From Cyanobacteria bacterium REEB67 (GTDB taxonomy: Bacteria > Cyanobacteriota > Vampirovibrionia > Obscuribacterales > Obscuribacteraceae), in the NCBI GenBank assembly GCA_018971775.1, contig JAGXAB010000037.1, positions 1-57,096 on the forward strand: a DNA stretch of 57,096 nucleotides. The letters are read 5' to 3'. Position numbers and translations under genes: made by a program. Shown piece after piece: positions 1 to 8,217 of the stretch. A model generated the notes under the pieces. It had not been told where the DNA came from and searched no databases. It saw only the letters and a program-made list of their open reading frames with translations. Every line of letters begins with the position of its first letter. The first letter of the stretch is position 1.

Positions 1-1
1 G

Positions 2-100
2 AACCAGCGCGACCTCGATCGCCGCTCGGACGGTACTCGCCCCGGCGCACCCGACCAAATCGAGGACAAGAAAAACAATAAGGCCGACGACAGCAAATAA
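2..100 (+). CDS. C-terminal end of an upstream gene (partial)
   Basis: A frame open from the window edge runs 32 codons to a TAA at 98-100. The residues seen are strongly hydrophilic (Asp, Lys, Asn, Arg, Pro), like a disordered tail, and end in ADDSK. No family can be named from so little. The stop lies 40 bases before the next start, so it could be the first gene of a short operon with the deacetylase-like gene. It could also be a chance open frame. Confidence 0.4.
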   Translation, partial: NQRDLDRRSDGTRPGAPDQIEDKKNNKADDSK

Positions 101-140
101 ACGCGCTCGAGGCCGGAATTTAAGCACCGGGAGACATTCA

Positions 141-1112
141 GTGGACAAGAAAAGCAAAAACCACCTAGTTTATTCCCAATCCTATCGTTCCGACCTGAGC
201 GTTCTCGGCTCCCCTGTTTCTTTTGCTCAGGACCGCGGCTCGCGTGTACTGGAAGAGCTGGCCAGAGAATTCAGTCCCGGCAAACCAGTCGCCCACTTCA
301 AGCCGCGCCTGGCCACTCTCAAACAGCTTCGTCTCGCTCATTGCAGTTGCTATATCGCCCGTCTGAAAAAGCCCGCCACCTGGGCCGAAACTTTCGGTCT
401 GAGCAGCGTCCTGCCCGACAATGAAAAGACGAAAGCGACCCTGACTAAATTGCTAAGCGAATATCGCCTCAAGTCGGGGGGGACAGTGCAAGCGGCAAAG
501 CTGGCTCTGGCCCACAGGCTGGCGGTCAATCTCGGCGCCGGCTATCACCACGCTCACCGCGACAACGGAGACGGCTTCTGCATTCTCAACGACATCGCCA
601 TCACGATCAAAGCGCTACAAGCCGAAAATTTGGTCGAGCGCGTCATGGTCGTCGATACCGATTTCCACCACGGCAACGGCACAGCCAGCATCTTCAAGGG
701 CGACCGCTCGGTCTTCCTCCTCGATGTCTATGCCCGCGAGGCTTGGCCTTTCAAGAAGGAGACCTGTTCTCTCGCCGTGCCGATAAGCGCACACGAGGGA
801 CATCTCTATCTGGACAAATTAAAAGCAGCCCTGGACAAAGCTCTGAGCAAATTCAAACCCGATCTGGTCATCTTCGTGCAAGGCGCCGACACCTGGGAGC
901 ATGGTGTTCTCAATCGCGGCGAAGGCTTCTCTCTGCCACTGTCAACGGTGCAGGCCAAGGACGAGCTGGTCATCGATACCTTCGTCGGCCACGGCATTCC
1001 TCTGGCCATGGTTTTCGCCGGAGGCTACGGAGAGAGAGCCTGGGAAGGTCACTACCACGGCGTCAAACATCTACTCTACCGCGCCGGCATAATGACGGCA
1101 CCGGCCGAATAA
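141..1112 (+). CDS. Histone-deacetylase-like amidohydrolase, copy 1
   Basis: 323-aa member of the HDAC / acetoin-utilisation / acetylpolyamine amidohydrolase superfamily, zinc hydrolases that remove acyl groups from lysine or polyamines. The fold's signature is complete: the His-His dyad (H136-H137 in GAGYHHAH), zinc ligands D174 and H176 in VDTDFHHGNG, a third ligand D250 in QGADTWE, and the active-site Tyr296 in FAGGYG. No signal peptide or membrane segment is visible, so it should be cytoplasmic. Start is GTG 141, with GGGAG at 129-133 as ribosome binding site. It is the most divergent of three paralogs in the window: the segment that reads SVHSEEGWP in copy 2 is DVYAREAWP here. A perfect hairpin terminator follows. 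Substrate is unknown; family assignment is firm. Confidence 0.9.
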   Translation: MDKKSKNHLVYSQSYRSDLSVLGSPVSFAQDRGSRVLEELAREFSPGKPVAHFKPRLATLKQLRLAHCSCYIARLKKPATWAETFGLSSVLPDNEKTKATLTKLLSEYRLKSGGTVQAAKLALAHRLAVNLGAGYHHAHRDNGDGFCILNDIAITIKALQAENLVERVMVVDTDFHHGNGTASIFKGDRSVFLLDVYAREAWPFKKETCSLAVPISAHEGHLYLDKLKAALDKALSKFKPDLVIFVQGADTWEHGVLNRGEGFSLPLSTVQAKDELVIDTFVGHGIPLAMVFAGGYGERAWEGHYHGVKHLLYRAGIMTAPAE

Positions 1113-1134
1113 ATCGCCGCCACCAGCCCTTGCG

Positions 1135-1183
1135 ATAGCGGTGACCGACCTGTCAAAACGACAGCGGTCACCGCTATTTTTTT
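1135..1183 (+). terminator. Rho-independent terminator of HDAC-like copy 1
   Basis: A 13-bp perfect stem (ATAGCGGTGACCG at 1135-1147 with its complement at 1165-1177) is extended inside by CTGTC/GACAG (1150-1154 and 1160-1164) around a five-base AAAAC loop. Seven T follow at 1177-1183. It lies 23 bases after the stop of the gene at 141-1112. Confidence 0.92.
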
Positions 1184-1269
1184 AGCAAAAGCCTCAGCAT
1201 ATGCCTCTTTTTGCCGCATCTTTCTTGCCGAAATTCTATTACAACTAATAGTATAAAATCGACAACAAA

Positions 1270-1320
1270 AAGATGAAAAAGAAGCAAGCACGAATAATCC
1301 CTATTTAGAATTATTCGTGC
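1270..1320 (-). terminator. Terminator for the minus-strand gene at 1336-2055
   Basis: An 11-bp perfect stem, GCACGAATAAT at 1288-1298 and its complement at 1310-1320, closes an 11-base loop. Read on the minus strand it is followed by a T-rich run (CTTCTTTTTC), the usual layout of an intrinsic terminator. It begins 16 bases beyond the stop of the flanking minus-strand gene. Confidence 0.75.
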
Positions 1321-1335
1321 CTGCAATAAGAGCTC

Positions 1336-2055
1336 TCAGCCAGCCTTTGCGGCAGCGAAGAGTGGATTGACCGTCAGGCGCATACGCCGGCTGCGATCGA
1401 AATTAGCAACGCCATCATCAACCGTATCGAGCTGGAAGACGCCGTAAGCAAGACAGTAGGCGAGCTCCGCCGGTGTGAGTACACGTTGCAGAGTGGCCTG
1501 GAAAATTTCTTCCGACATATGAGATTGAATATCGGCTAGCTCCATAATCGGCAGAGGATGGCCAAAATCGTGAATACAGTCGTTGATAAATTCAAAACGA
1601 CCGACCCAGAGCATCTGCTTGAATGACGCCATATTGATCGCACCGCCCTGATAGGAAGGGTGCACCAGGCGCCAGGTAAAGGCCCGGTTGGGACTGAGAG
1701 CCAGACCAGCCAAGAAGGCCCGCACTTCACCAGCATCGCTGCCGTAATCTTTCAGGAAAATCCTCAGCACATCGTCGCCCTCGACACGCGACCAGAGCTT
1801 GAGGTGCCCTTGCAGTGCAGACGAGCTCGGCGCATCGAGAGCAGGCTGGGTGCCTTCCACCAGGCTCACTAAAAAACGGCGCAGATCGTCAGCGGCCAGG
1901 CCGGTGGGCTCGGCGACATTTTTGCGCTCCTCGTGCCTTTGCATCTGTTCTTTCGTCCAGGCAAAAAGCAAAGAGGCGAGGGCCTCAGCAGCGGCAGTAT
2001 TCGTCAGCGCCTGTGGCAGACGTTTAGCAGGCGAAAGCCTTGATTTAGTCGTCAT
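1336..2055 (-). CDS. Hypothetical protein, 239 aa
   Basis: I do not recognise this protein. It is soluble, mostly helical in appearance, with no signal peptide or membrane segment. A Lys/Arg-rich N terminus (about 1-50) is followed by an acidic/hydrophobic body; the middle contains a Trp/His/Gly-rich stretch (residues around 125-165, including FTWRLVHPSYQGG and CIHDFGHPLP). The repeated His-Asp-Phe-Gly-His residues could bind a metal, but no known motif matches. Start is ATG at 2053-2055 with AAGGAT eight to nine bases upstream on the minus strand. It is transcribed alone and ends in a clear hairpin terminator. The permease gene upstream is on the same strand, 106 bases away. Confidence 0.75.
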   Translation of the reverse strand: MTTKSRLSPAKRLPQALTNTAAAEALASLLFAWTKEQMQRHEERKNVAEPTGLAADDLRRFLVSLVEGTQPALDAPSSSALQGHLKLWSRVEGDDVLRIFLKDYGSDAGEVRAFLAGLALSPNRAFTWRLVHPSYQGGAINMASFKQMLWVGRFEFINDCIHDFGHPLPIMELADIQSHMSEEIFQATLQRVLTPAELAYCLAYGVFQLDTVDDGVANFDRSRRMRLTVNPLFAAAKAG

Positions 2056-2161
2056 GTATTTATCCTTTTGTCATGACTTAGCCGCAAAAAAGAGGTCGGA
2101 GCAAACATGCCGGAGGAAACTCCTGAACATCTACCCCGACCGTGTTGAACAACGTTTGCTA

Positions 2162-3754
2162 TCAGTCTTTCGACAGCTTGCTGTTGCGTCTGCCGTAGCA
2201 GAAGTAGATCACCAGACCGATCACCATCCAGACCGCAAAACGGATCCAGGTGATGCCGGGCAGACAGCACATCAGAGCAAAGCTGGCCAGAGCGCCGAGT
2301 GCCGGTACCCAGGGAGAGCCCGGGCAGCGGAATTTGCGCGGACGATCCGGCTCGGTCTTGCGCAGGACAATGACACCGATACAGACCAGGACAAAAGCCG
2401 AGAGCGTGCCGATATTGGTCAGGATAGCCAGCTCGCTGACACTGAGCAGACCGGCGGCGACGGCGATAACGATGGCACAGATGGCAATCGAAAGGCGCGG
2501 CGTACCGTACTTCGGATTGATCGTCGAAAAAACCGCAGGCATCAAGCCGTCCTTGGCCATGCGCGTGAAAAGCCGCGATTGAGCCAGAATCGAGACGAGC
2601 AGCACCGAGGTCAGACCAGCCAGGGCGCCGGCCGAAATGAGCGGTACAGCCCACTGGTCGCCAATCAAGCTGAGCACTTTGGCCAGCGGAGCGGCTTCGC
2701 CTGTGCCACCGAGGACGGTGTAAGAAACAGCGCCGACACAGATGGCAGCAACCACAACGTAGAGCACGGTCGAGACGACCAGGCTGCCGATGATGCCCTT
2801 GGGCAGGTCGCTCTGCGGATCTTTGCACTCCTCGGCCAGAGTCGTCACACCGTCAAAGCCGATGTAAGCGAAAAAGACGACGGCGGCGCCGGTCATCATG
2901 CCCTGCCAACCCATCGGCATGAAGGGATGCAGATTGGCGACATTGATATGCCAGATGCCGAGCGCGATGAAGATGGCGATGACGACGAGCTTGATCGCCA
3001 CGAAGACCGTGGTCATGCGCATCGTCTCCTTGACGCCGCGCATCAGCCAGAGGCTGAGCAGGGCGACAATGCCGACCGCCAGCAAATCAATGCTGGTCAG
3101 GTGGCGAATCACCTGCACACCTTCGAACAGACCGAAAGCGGCCATAGCAAGACCGCCCCAGAGCTGCACGGCGGGCGGGAAGCGCGAGGGCTTGCGTCCA
3201 GCAGCGTTGCGCGAAAAATAACCAGCCAGGAAGACGATACCGAATATGATACCACCAACAGCCAGGATGACATTGTCCCAGGGCACATGAGCAGGCGCTT
3301 TCGACAGGTAGACAGGCAATGTATAGCCCGCAGCAGCCATCAAGCTCTGCAAATAGCCCGACCAGCCGACGGCGACACAACTGGCCCCGACAGCGTATTC
3401 GAGCACAAGATCCCAACCGATCATCCAGGCGATCAGCTCGCCCATGGTGGCGTAGGCATAGGTGTACGCCGAGCCCGAGATTGGAATCATCGAGGAGATT
3501 TCAGCGTAGGAGAAGGCGACAATGGCGCAAGCCATGCCGGCGAGAATGAAAGACAGAATAACCGAAGGACCGGCAAAATCGTGGGCGGCGGTGCCGGTCA
3601 GGATGAAGATGCCCGTGCCGATGATGGCGGCCAGGCCGGCGACGAAAATGTCACGGGCAGTGAGCACTTTGCTCAGACTGTGACTGGTATTGGCAGCCTC
3701 GTCTTCGATTATCTGACTGACCGACTTGCGTCGGAAAAGTTCAGTCCATTTCAT
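2162..3754 (-). CDS. APC-family amino-acid permease (CAT/YfnA type)
   Basis: 530-aa integral inner-membrane transporter of the amino acid-polyamine-organocation superfamily, closest in pattern to bacterial cationic-amino-acid-transporter-like permeases such as YfnA. The first helix carries the family signature GLAAIIGTGIFILTG, the unwound GTG segment that contacts substrate, and is followed by helices with FSYAEISSMIP and SGSAYTYAYATMGE. About 12-14 hydrophobic helices run to the C terminus, and FFAYIGFDGV and a PxSDLPKGI segment lie in the second half, as in the family. Start is ATG 3752-3754 with GAGAGG five bases upstream. Substrate cannot be read from sequence; an uptake antiporter or symporter for a neutral or cationic amino acid is likely. 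Confidence 0.9.
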   Translation of the reverse strand: MKWTELFRRKSVSQIIEDEAANTSHSLSKVLTARDIFVAGLAAIIGTGIFILTGTAAHDFAGPSVILSFILAGMACAIVAFSYAEISSMIPISGSAYTYAYATMGELIAWMIGWDLVLEYAVGASCVAVGWSGYLQSLMAAAGYTLPVYLSKAPAHVPWDNVILAVGGIIFGIVFLAGYFSRNAAGRKPSRFPPAVQLWGGLAMAAFGLFEGVQVIRHLTSIDLLAVGIVALLSLWLMRGVKETMRMTTVFVAIKLVVIAIFIALGIWHINVANLHPFMPMGWQGMMTGAAVVFFAYIGFDGVTTLAEECKDPQSDLPKGIIGSLVVSTVLYVVVAAICVGAVSYTVLGGTGEAAPLAKVLSLIGDQWAVPLISAGALAGLTSVLLVSILAQSRLFTRMAKDGLMPAVFSTINPKYGTPRLSIAICAIVIAVAAGLLSVSELAILTNIGTLSAFVLVCIGVIVLRKTEPDRPRKFRCPGSPWVPALGALASFALMCCLPGITWIRFAVWMVIGLVIYFCYGRRNSKLSKD

Positions 3755-3841
3755 GAAAACCTCTCAGTTGTTGCTCTTGGAAAAGAGCGCGCCCGGTCGA
3801 ATAGCATACACAACTAACGACCGGGCGCACCGCAGATCAGA

Positions 3842-4888
3842 TCAGTCCAGCTTGGGCTTGAGAGCCTTCGCCTTTTCGTTCAGCGGCTTCCAGAGCCAGA
3901 GATTGGGCAGGGTGATATTGTCCTGCGGCCACTTGGCACCGCCGAGATAGAGCTCGGCCGGAATGTGCTCGACCGGCAGACTCTGCAGAACAGCCACCCA
4001 GGATTCCTGGCGACGATTGAGCTTGACGCCGGCCTTCTTGATGCGGGCGATGCCCTCGATCAGGGCGTTCATGTTGGCGTCCTGCACCGGGTCGGTGAAG
4101 ACATAACCGGTGGCTTTGCACCACATGGCGACGTGATAGTGACTGGCCGCCACTTCCTCGAGGTCATAGCCCATCTTGGAGCAGAGCTCGGTGAAGTTGT
4201 CCTCCATGATGTCGCCGGCGTCATTGATCGGTTCCGACCACTGACCGGGAGCGCGGTTGGACTTCCAGGCCTTGGCGAAGAGCTTGAGGAAAAGCTCGGG
4301 ACGGTCGCAGTAGGCGAAGGGCTGGGCGACGAACTTCTCGAGCTCCTCATCACCGCAGGCGCCGACAATAGTCGAACCGGGCAGGTAGCTGAAGAGGTAG
4401 ATCTCGGCCGAAGCGCTGCCCGGGAAGAAATTACCGTTCAGCTTCTGGTCGTCGTAGGGGAAGTGCTCGAGGGCGCAATCGTTGGTGCTCTTGTGGCCGT
4501 CGTAGCGACGATCGCGCAGAGCGACCTTCCAGATCAGCTGACCCTGCTTGCGCTCGAGATTGCCGAACCAGCCCAGGACCTCGACCTTGACGCCGTCACG
4601 GCGAATGATCAAACAGCCCTTTTTGGTGGTGTAGAGCGAGTGATAGAAGGGAAAACGCACAGCGCCTTCGACACCATTGATGACGTGACCGTTCTGGTTG
4701 AAGACCTTGTCTTCGGGAATGATATTGGCCGCGGTGTCACGCAGCTCGATACGGCTGGAGACGATCGGACCGAGCAGTGCCTTGACCACGGGGGTGACCA
4801 TGTACTGCCAGACCTGGGCATCGGTGATTTCGGAGATTGGCGTCTGACGAGCCAACTCTTTTGGATTGTGGCGGAGATACTTTGTCAT
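3842..4888 (-). CDS. Unrecognised protein, paralog A (348 aa)
   Basis: A soluble protein of a family I cannot name. It is a full-length paralog of 8218-9378. Segments shared by both copies include RRDGVKVEV..WFG..ER (KRDGVKFEV in the other), ALRDRRYDG, RAPGQ.S.PI, AASHYHVA.W, WPQDNI and LW.YKPL (here LWKPL). No P-loop, zinc ligands, signal peptide or membrane helix is evident; the invariant His, Tyr, Arg and Asp residues would suit an enzyme or nucleic-acid-binding role, which is inference only. The longest frame begins at 4996, but ATG 4888 has AAGGA nine bases upstream and lines up with the start of the paralog, so I use it. A 638-base leader/intergenic region precedes it. Confidence 0.85.
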   Translation of the reverse strand: MTKYLRHNPKELARQTPISEITDAQVWQYMVTPVVKALLGPIVSSRIELRDTAANIIPEDKVFNQNGHVINGVEGAVRFPFYHSLYTTKKGCLIIRRDGVKVEVLGWFGNLERKQGQLIWKVALRDRRYDGHKSTNDCALEHFPYDDQKLNGNFFPGSASAEIYLFSYLPGSTIVGACGDEELEKFVAQPFAYCDRPELFLKLFAKAWKSNRAPGQWSEPINDAGDIMEDNFTELCSKMGYDLEEVAASHYHVAMWCKATGYVFTDPVQDANMNALIEGIARIKKAGVKLNRRQESWVAVLQSLPVEHIPAELYLGGAKWPQDNITLPNLWLWKPLNEKAKALKPKLD

Positions 4889-5526
4889 GAGAAGGGTTCC
4901 TTGTGAATTGAGACGCTGCCTGCTTCGGTCAACACCGAGGGAGAGGCAGTCGTGTGCGACATCGACGGAGACCGTGGTGCCGACAAGTTGAGACAAAAGA
5001 GAAGCGCCGCAGAAAAAGCGGTGCTTCGCAAAGAAAGTTGTTTTCGTTAGAACAACAAGGCCCGGTGTTTTTCTTTTCCGCCTGTATTTCAGCGCGTCTG
5101 ACGACGTGCAAAATTTATGCGTGCGCGACTACTACTTTCGTGGACGAAAGAAGTTGCGTGCGGTAATAGAGGCAACGGGAATGTTTTTAGATAATAGTTC
5201 TTGACAAAAGGTTAGGAGAAAGACGACACACCATATCCGCACGCGAACCGCGCAATCAAGCAAAGCCGCCGAAAAAGCGGGCTGGGCGCCGCATTCCAAG
5301 CGGTAAACTAAAACTCATAAGCAGGGGTTTCAAATAGCGGCGCTCGTTTCGAAAGTCGAACGACCCAAAGAAGCAATTAGCGGAGGTTAGCGGAACGAGC
5401 CGGAAACCGCCACAGCAGTGCCGGTCATCGCCGAGCCAATATTCCACTTTTCGTCTCTTTGGAGTAACATAGCCTCTGTGATATCCAGAGATATCCGCTT
5501 ATATATTACGAACCGGGGTGAAAGCC
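4889..5526. other. Divergent intergenic region, no gene seen
   Basis: This 638-base region separates the minus-strand gene at 3842-4888 from the plus-strand HDAC-like gene. A hairpin lies at 5001-5025 (AAGCGCCGC, seven-base loop, GCGGTGCTT, one G-T pair); on the minus strand it is followed by CTCTTTTG, so it could act as a leader hairpin or weak attenuator for the 3842-4888 gene. A TATATT hexamer sits near 5502, just upstream of HDAC copy 2, without a convincing -35 box. No other feature is visible. Confidence 0.5.
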
Positions 5527-6501
5527 ATGAGTCAGCGCGACGGTCAACCGATATTGGTTTGGTCAGCACCATACAAATTTGAATTGAAGGCCTTCGGCGT
5601 CAATAAAGTGTTTGCCGAAGATCGCGGTGAAGTGGTGCTCGGCAAATTGAAAAAAGAGCTCGGCGAAATCGTCCAGCACATCGAGCCACGCCAGGCGACT
5701 AAAGAAGAACTGCTCATGGTGCACACGCCGGCTTACGTTGAGAGTCTCGACAAAACCGAAACCTGGCAAGAAATCCTCGAGCTGAAAGACCATGAATTTT
5801 CGCGCGAGAGTGCCACCAGAGATCTCAAAGAAATCTACGAAGATGTGAAACTGCAAACCGGTGGCACAATTAAAGCTGTCGAAATCGCGCTGAAAACCGG
5901 CCTGGCAGCCAGCCTGGGCGGCGGCTTCCATCACGCTTACGCAGAAAAAGGCACCGGTTTTTGCGGCGTCAACGACGTAGCAATCGCTATCCGTTCGGCT
6001 CAAGCAAAAGGCCTGGTCAAAAAAGTGATGATCGTCGATCTCGATTTTCATCAAGGCGACGGCAATGCTTCCGTTTTCCAGAAGGACGCAGATGTCTTCA
6101 CCTTTTCCGTTCATTCGGAAGAAGGCTGGCCGGAAGAAAAAGAAACAAGCGATCTGGACATCGGTATTCTTTCAGCCGAACAACATCTCTATCTGGACAA
6201 AATAAAAGAAGGCCTCGAACTGGCAATGAGCCGCTTCCAGCCTGAGCTGGTCGTCTATCTGGCCGGCAGCGACCCCTATGAAAAGTGCGCTTTGCCCGGC
6301 AGTCATTTCATCAAACGTCCGCTCGCCGAAATGCGCAAGCGCGACGAGCTGGTAATCGACTTCTTCCAGAGCCGCAACATCCCGCTCGCCATGGTCTTCT
6401 CCGGCGGTTACGGACGAGATGTATGGGAAGTGCATTATCATGCAGTTCATTACATGCTCGAAAAAGCAGGCATAATCAAAGAAGCTGCTGTAACGGCTTA
6501 A
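5527..6501 (+). CDS. Histone-deacetylase-like amidohydrolase, copy 2
   Basis: 324-aa paralog of the genes at 141-1112 and 34414-35379, with the full zinc-amidohydrolase signature: His dyad H135-H136 in GGGFHHAY, zinc ligands D173 and H175 in VDLDFHQGDG, D249 in LAGSDPYE, and Tyr295 in FSGGYG. The motif SVHSEEGWP is shared with copy 3. Expected activity is deacylation of lysine side chains or small amides; the substrate is not predictable. It looks cytoplasmic. An in-frame GTG at 5518 would add three residues, but ATG 5527 has GGGGTGA six bases upstream, which overlaps that GTG, so ATG is the better start. Copies 2 and 3 resemble each other more than either resembles copy 1. Confidence 0.9.
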   Translation: MSQRDGQPILVWSAPYKFELKAFGVNKVFAEDRGEVVLGKLKKELGEIVQHIEPRQATKEELLMVHTPAYVESLDKTETWQEILELKDHEFSRESATRDLKEIYEDVKLQTGGTIKAVEIALKTGLAASLGGGFHHAYAEKGTGFCGVNDVAIAIRSAQAKGLVKKVMIVDLDFHQGDGNASVFQKDADVFTFSVHSEEGWPEEKETSDLDIGILSAEQHLYLDKIKEGLELAMSRFQPELVVYLAGSDPYEKCALPGSHFIKRPLAEMRKRDELVIDFFQSRNIPLAMVFSGGYGRDVWEVHYHAVHYMLEKAGIIKEAAVTA

Positions 6502-6607
6502 GCGGCCGGCAATCTTTTGAAACTGCGATCTTCCGTTTATCCAGCCGAACGCAAACAACGTTTAGCGCAGATGCTTGAAGTTTTGAATAATGCGGCGGAT
6601 TGAGAAC

Positions 6608-6647
6608 TTGACTACCAGATGTAACATTGTATACAATTACGTATACA
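6608..6647 (+). promoter_or_regulatory. Promoter and operator of the toxin-antitoxin operon
   Basis: A near-consensus sigma-70 promoter, TTGACT at 6608-6613 and TATACA at 6630-6635 with a 16-bp spacer. The -10 box overlaps the left arm of a perfect inverted repeat: TGTATAC at 6628-6634, six bases, GTATACA at 6641-6647. A repressor on the palindrome would cover both the -10 box and the start of transcription, as expected for the self-repression typical of toxin-antitoxin operons. Confidence 0.75.
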
Positions 6648-6675
6648 CATGTGTGCCGTCGTCGAGGTAGGGGTC

Positions 6676-6954
6676 TTGAAAAGTTTTACCGATTATTCAA
6701 AAGACGAACAGCGAACAATAAAGGCTTTTGTTGGGGATATTGCTTTCGTCAACGAAAGAGCAAAAGCCTATGGATGCTCAGCTGCCGAGTTAATTCACAA
6801 GATGTGCGAAGAGATGCGTAAACGAAGTTATCTGGAAGAACTGGATGAATCATTTGCTCTCTTGTCCAGCGGCGACAAAAAATACCAAGAAATTTTAGAT
6901 GATGAAAAAGCCTGGGACGTAACAGCCATTGATGGTCTAAACAATGCCCCTTAG
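6676..6954 (+). CDS. Antitoxin partner of MazF-type toxin
   Basis: Small protein (92 aa from TTG 6676) encoded immediately before, and overlapping by 11 bases, a MazF/PemK toxin; it is therefore the presumed antitoxin. The N-terminal half should hold the DNA-binding part and the acidic C-terminal half (LDESFALLSSG ... WDVTAIDGL) the toxin-binding part, as in MazE-like antitoxins, but I cannot place it in a named DNA-binding fold. Start choice matters: ATG 6649 lies only about seven bases after the predicted transcription start and has no ribosome binding site, whereas TTG 6676 has GAGG at 6664-6667 with ideal eight-base spacing. If ATG is used, the protein is 101 aa. The operon promoter and an inverted-repeat operator lie directly upstream. 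Confidence 0.7.
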   Translation: MKSFTDYSKDEQRTIKAFVGDIAFVNERAKAYGCSAAELIHKMCEEMRKRSYLEELDESFALLSSGDKKYQEILDDEKAWDVTAIDGLNNAP

Positions 6955-7294
6955 AGGTGAGGTCTGGCTGGTAGATCTTGATCCGACAAAAGGGCATGAA
7001 CAACGTAAAATGCGCCCTTGCGTCATAGTCAGCAACGATGCGATGAACCGCGGTCGTGGATTGAGCATAGTCATTCCGTTCACAAGCACACCCTTGATTC
7101 TCAAATCAGGAAAACTTTCGCCGTTGCAAATTGAAATTCGGCCGCCTGAAGGCGGGACTAACAAACTCAGCTACTCTCTGGCATATCAGGTCAGAACAGT
7201 CGACCACAGCAGATTCATAAAGAAGCTGGGAGCGCTTAGTGACTCGAAACTCACCGAAGTCGTTCACACTCTCCACGCTCTCACCAGTCCTTAA
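6944..7294 (+). CDS. mazF: MazF/PemK-type toxin endoribonuclease
   Basis: 116-aa toxin of the MazF/PemK/CcdB fold. Such toxins cut single-stranded mRNA at short sequences to stop translation when the antitoxin is degraded. The start GEVWLVDLDPTKGHEQ matches the family's opening strand and loop, followed by RPCVIVSND with Arg24 at the catalytic Arg position, and IPFTST with Thr47 at the catalytic Thr/Ser position; the length is standard. It overlaps the end of the antitoxin gene by 11 bases, so translation is probably coupled. The autorepressed promoter at 6608-6647 would drive both genes. The cleavage site cannot be predicted. Confidence 0.92.
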   Translation: MPLRGEVWLVDLDPTKGHEQRKMRPCVIVSNDAMNRGRGLSIVIPFTSTPLILKSGKLSPLQIEIRPPEGGTNKLSYSLAYQVRTVDHSRFIKKLGALSDSKLTEVVHTLHALTSP

Positions 7295-7361
7295 CGATTG
7301 GGTCAAAATCTAGCGAAAGTGACAATGACATCGTATAGTTAACCCACCCCTTTAAAAACGC

Positions 7362-7410
7362 ATTGAAATAAAAAAAGAAGCGGAGATTGGGCATAGCCAA
7401 CAATCTCCGC
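7362..7410 (-). terminator. Terminator of the minus-strand kinase gene at 7444
   Basis: Perfect 10-bp stem GCGGAGATTG (7380-7389) with CAATCTCCGC (7401-7410). On the minus strand it is followed by TTCTTTTTTTATTT, a strong T tract. It sits 34 bases after the stop of 7444-8133. The tract is absent on the plus strand, so it serves only the minus-strand gene. Confidence 0.88.
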
Positions 7411-7443
7411 CTCGGTAAAAATGCGAGTTCCTGATTCAAAAAA

Positions 7444-8133
7444 TCATTCCGGCTTGACGCGACGGCGACCGTGCAGACGCACCCGCTTGAGCAGGAACAT
7501 CGAACGCGAGTCGCCGGGATTGAGCACGATGAGCTGACCTTCACGGCGGGTCGGAATACCACCCGGCCAGGCGAGAGCGGCGGCCAACTCACGGAAGGCG
7601 ACCTCAGGCACCTTGCGGTCGCGCAGGGCGTTGCGGCGCATGCACTCCTCCACCGGCACGTCGAGGAAGACATGCAAGGCGACGGGATAACCGTGCTCAG
7701 CGGCCATAGCGAGCGGGCCCTTGCGATGCAAGGGACTGACATTGGTATTGTCGACCAGGATGTTGCGTCCGGCCTTCATGCCTTCTTCCAGACGACTGTA
7801 GAACAGTCTGCTGACGGCGCGACCATCTCCGAGGATGGACTCGTCACCGTACAGCTCCTTGCGCAGGCTGTCCTTGTTGAGACGCAACCAGCCGGCGGCC
7901 TCGAAGGCCTCCGAGATGGTGCTCTTTCCCGATGCCGGCAAACCAATCAGCATGACCAGACGGCCGCCGCGGTTCGCGGTCAGGGTCTCGACCAGCCTGT
8001 CAGCCGAGATTTGCGAGCCCTGCAAGGCACGCAATTGCTGCGGTAAAGGCCGGGCGCGACGAGAGGGCCTGGGCGCATTTGAATTGGAACGAGGTGCATT
8101 GCGAACGACGTTTCGATTGACGTTTTCGTTCAT
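7444..8133 (-). CDS. Polynucleotide-kinase-like P-loop ATPase
   Basis: 229-aa P-loop kinase of the AAA_33 / T4-polynucleotide-kinase-like group, which phosphorylate 5' ends of nucleic acids or small molecules. The Walker A motif GLPASGKST is at 64-72, followed by LNKDSLRKELYG, the DNTN motif (128-131, VDNTNVSP) and an Arg-rich lid RNALRDRKVP with the Arg and Val-Pro pattern of PNK kinases. The first 35 residues are Asn/Arg/Pro-rich and probably disordered, which would suit RNA binding; the C terminus is also basic. It lies 84 bases after the paralog at 8218-9378 on the same strand and may be co-transcribed with it. No phosphatase domain is attached. The exact substrate is unknown. The ribosome binding site is weak. 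Confidence 0.82.
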   Translation of the reverse strand: MNENVNRNVVRNAPRSNSNAPRPSRRARPLPQQLRALQGSQISADRLVETLTANRGGRLVMLIGLPASGKSTISEAFEAAGWLRLNKDSLRKELYGDESILGDGRAVSRLFYSRLEEGMKAGRNILVDNTNVSPLHRKGPLAMAAEHGYPVALHVFLDVPVEECMRRNALRDRKVPEVAFRELAAALAWPGGIPTRREGQLIVLNPGDSRSMFLLKRVRLHGRRRVKPE

Positions 8134-8217
8134 GAGAATCAGAACTTTCTGACTGGAGCGCGGGACTCAGTGAATTTTCACTCGAAGAACTGGCCTCGAA
8201 AACTGTACCAGCAGCGA

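Noticed and set aside
1799..3817. Plus-strand open frame of 672 codons
   Set aside because: Antisense of the permease, which has unmistakable membrane helices and motifs; the plus-strand translation is a His/Asp/Gln-rich shadow.
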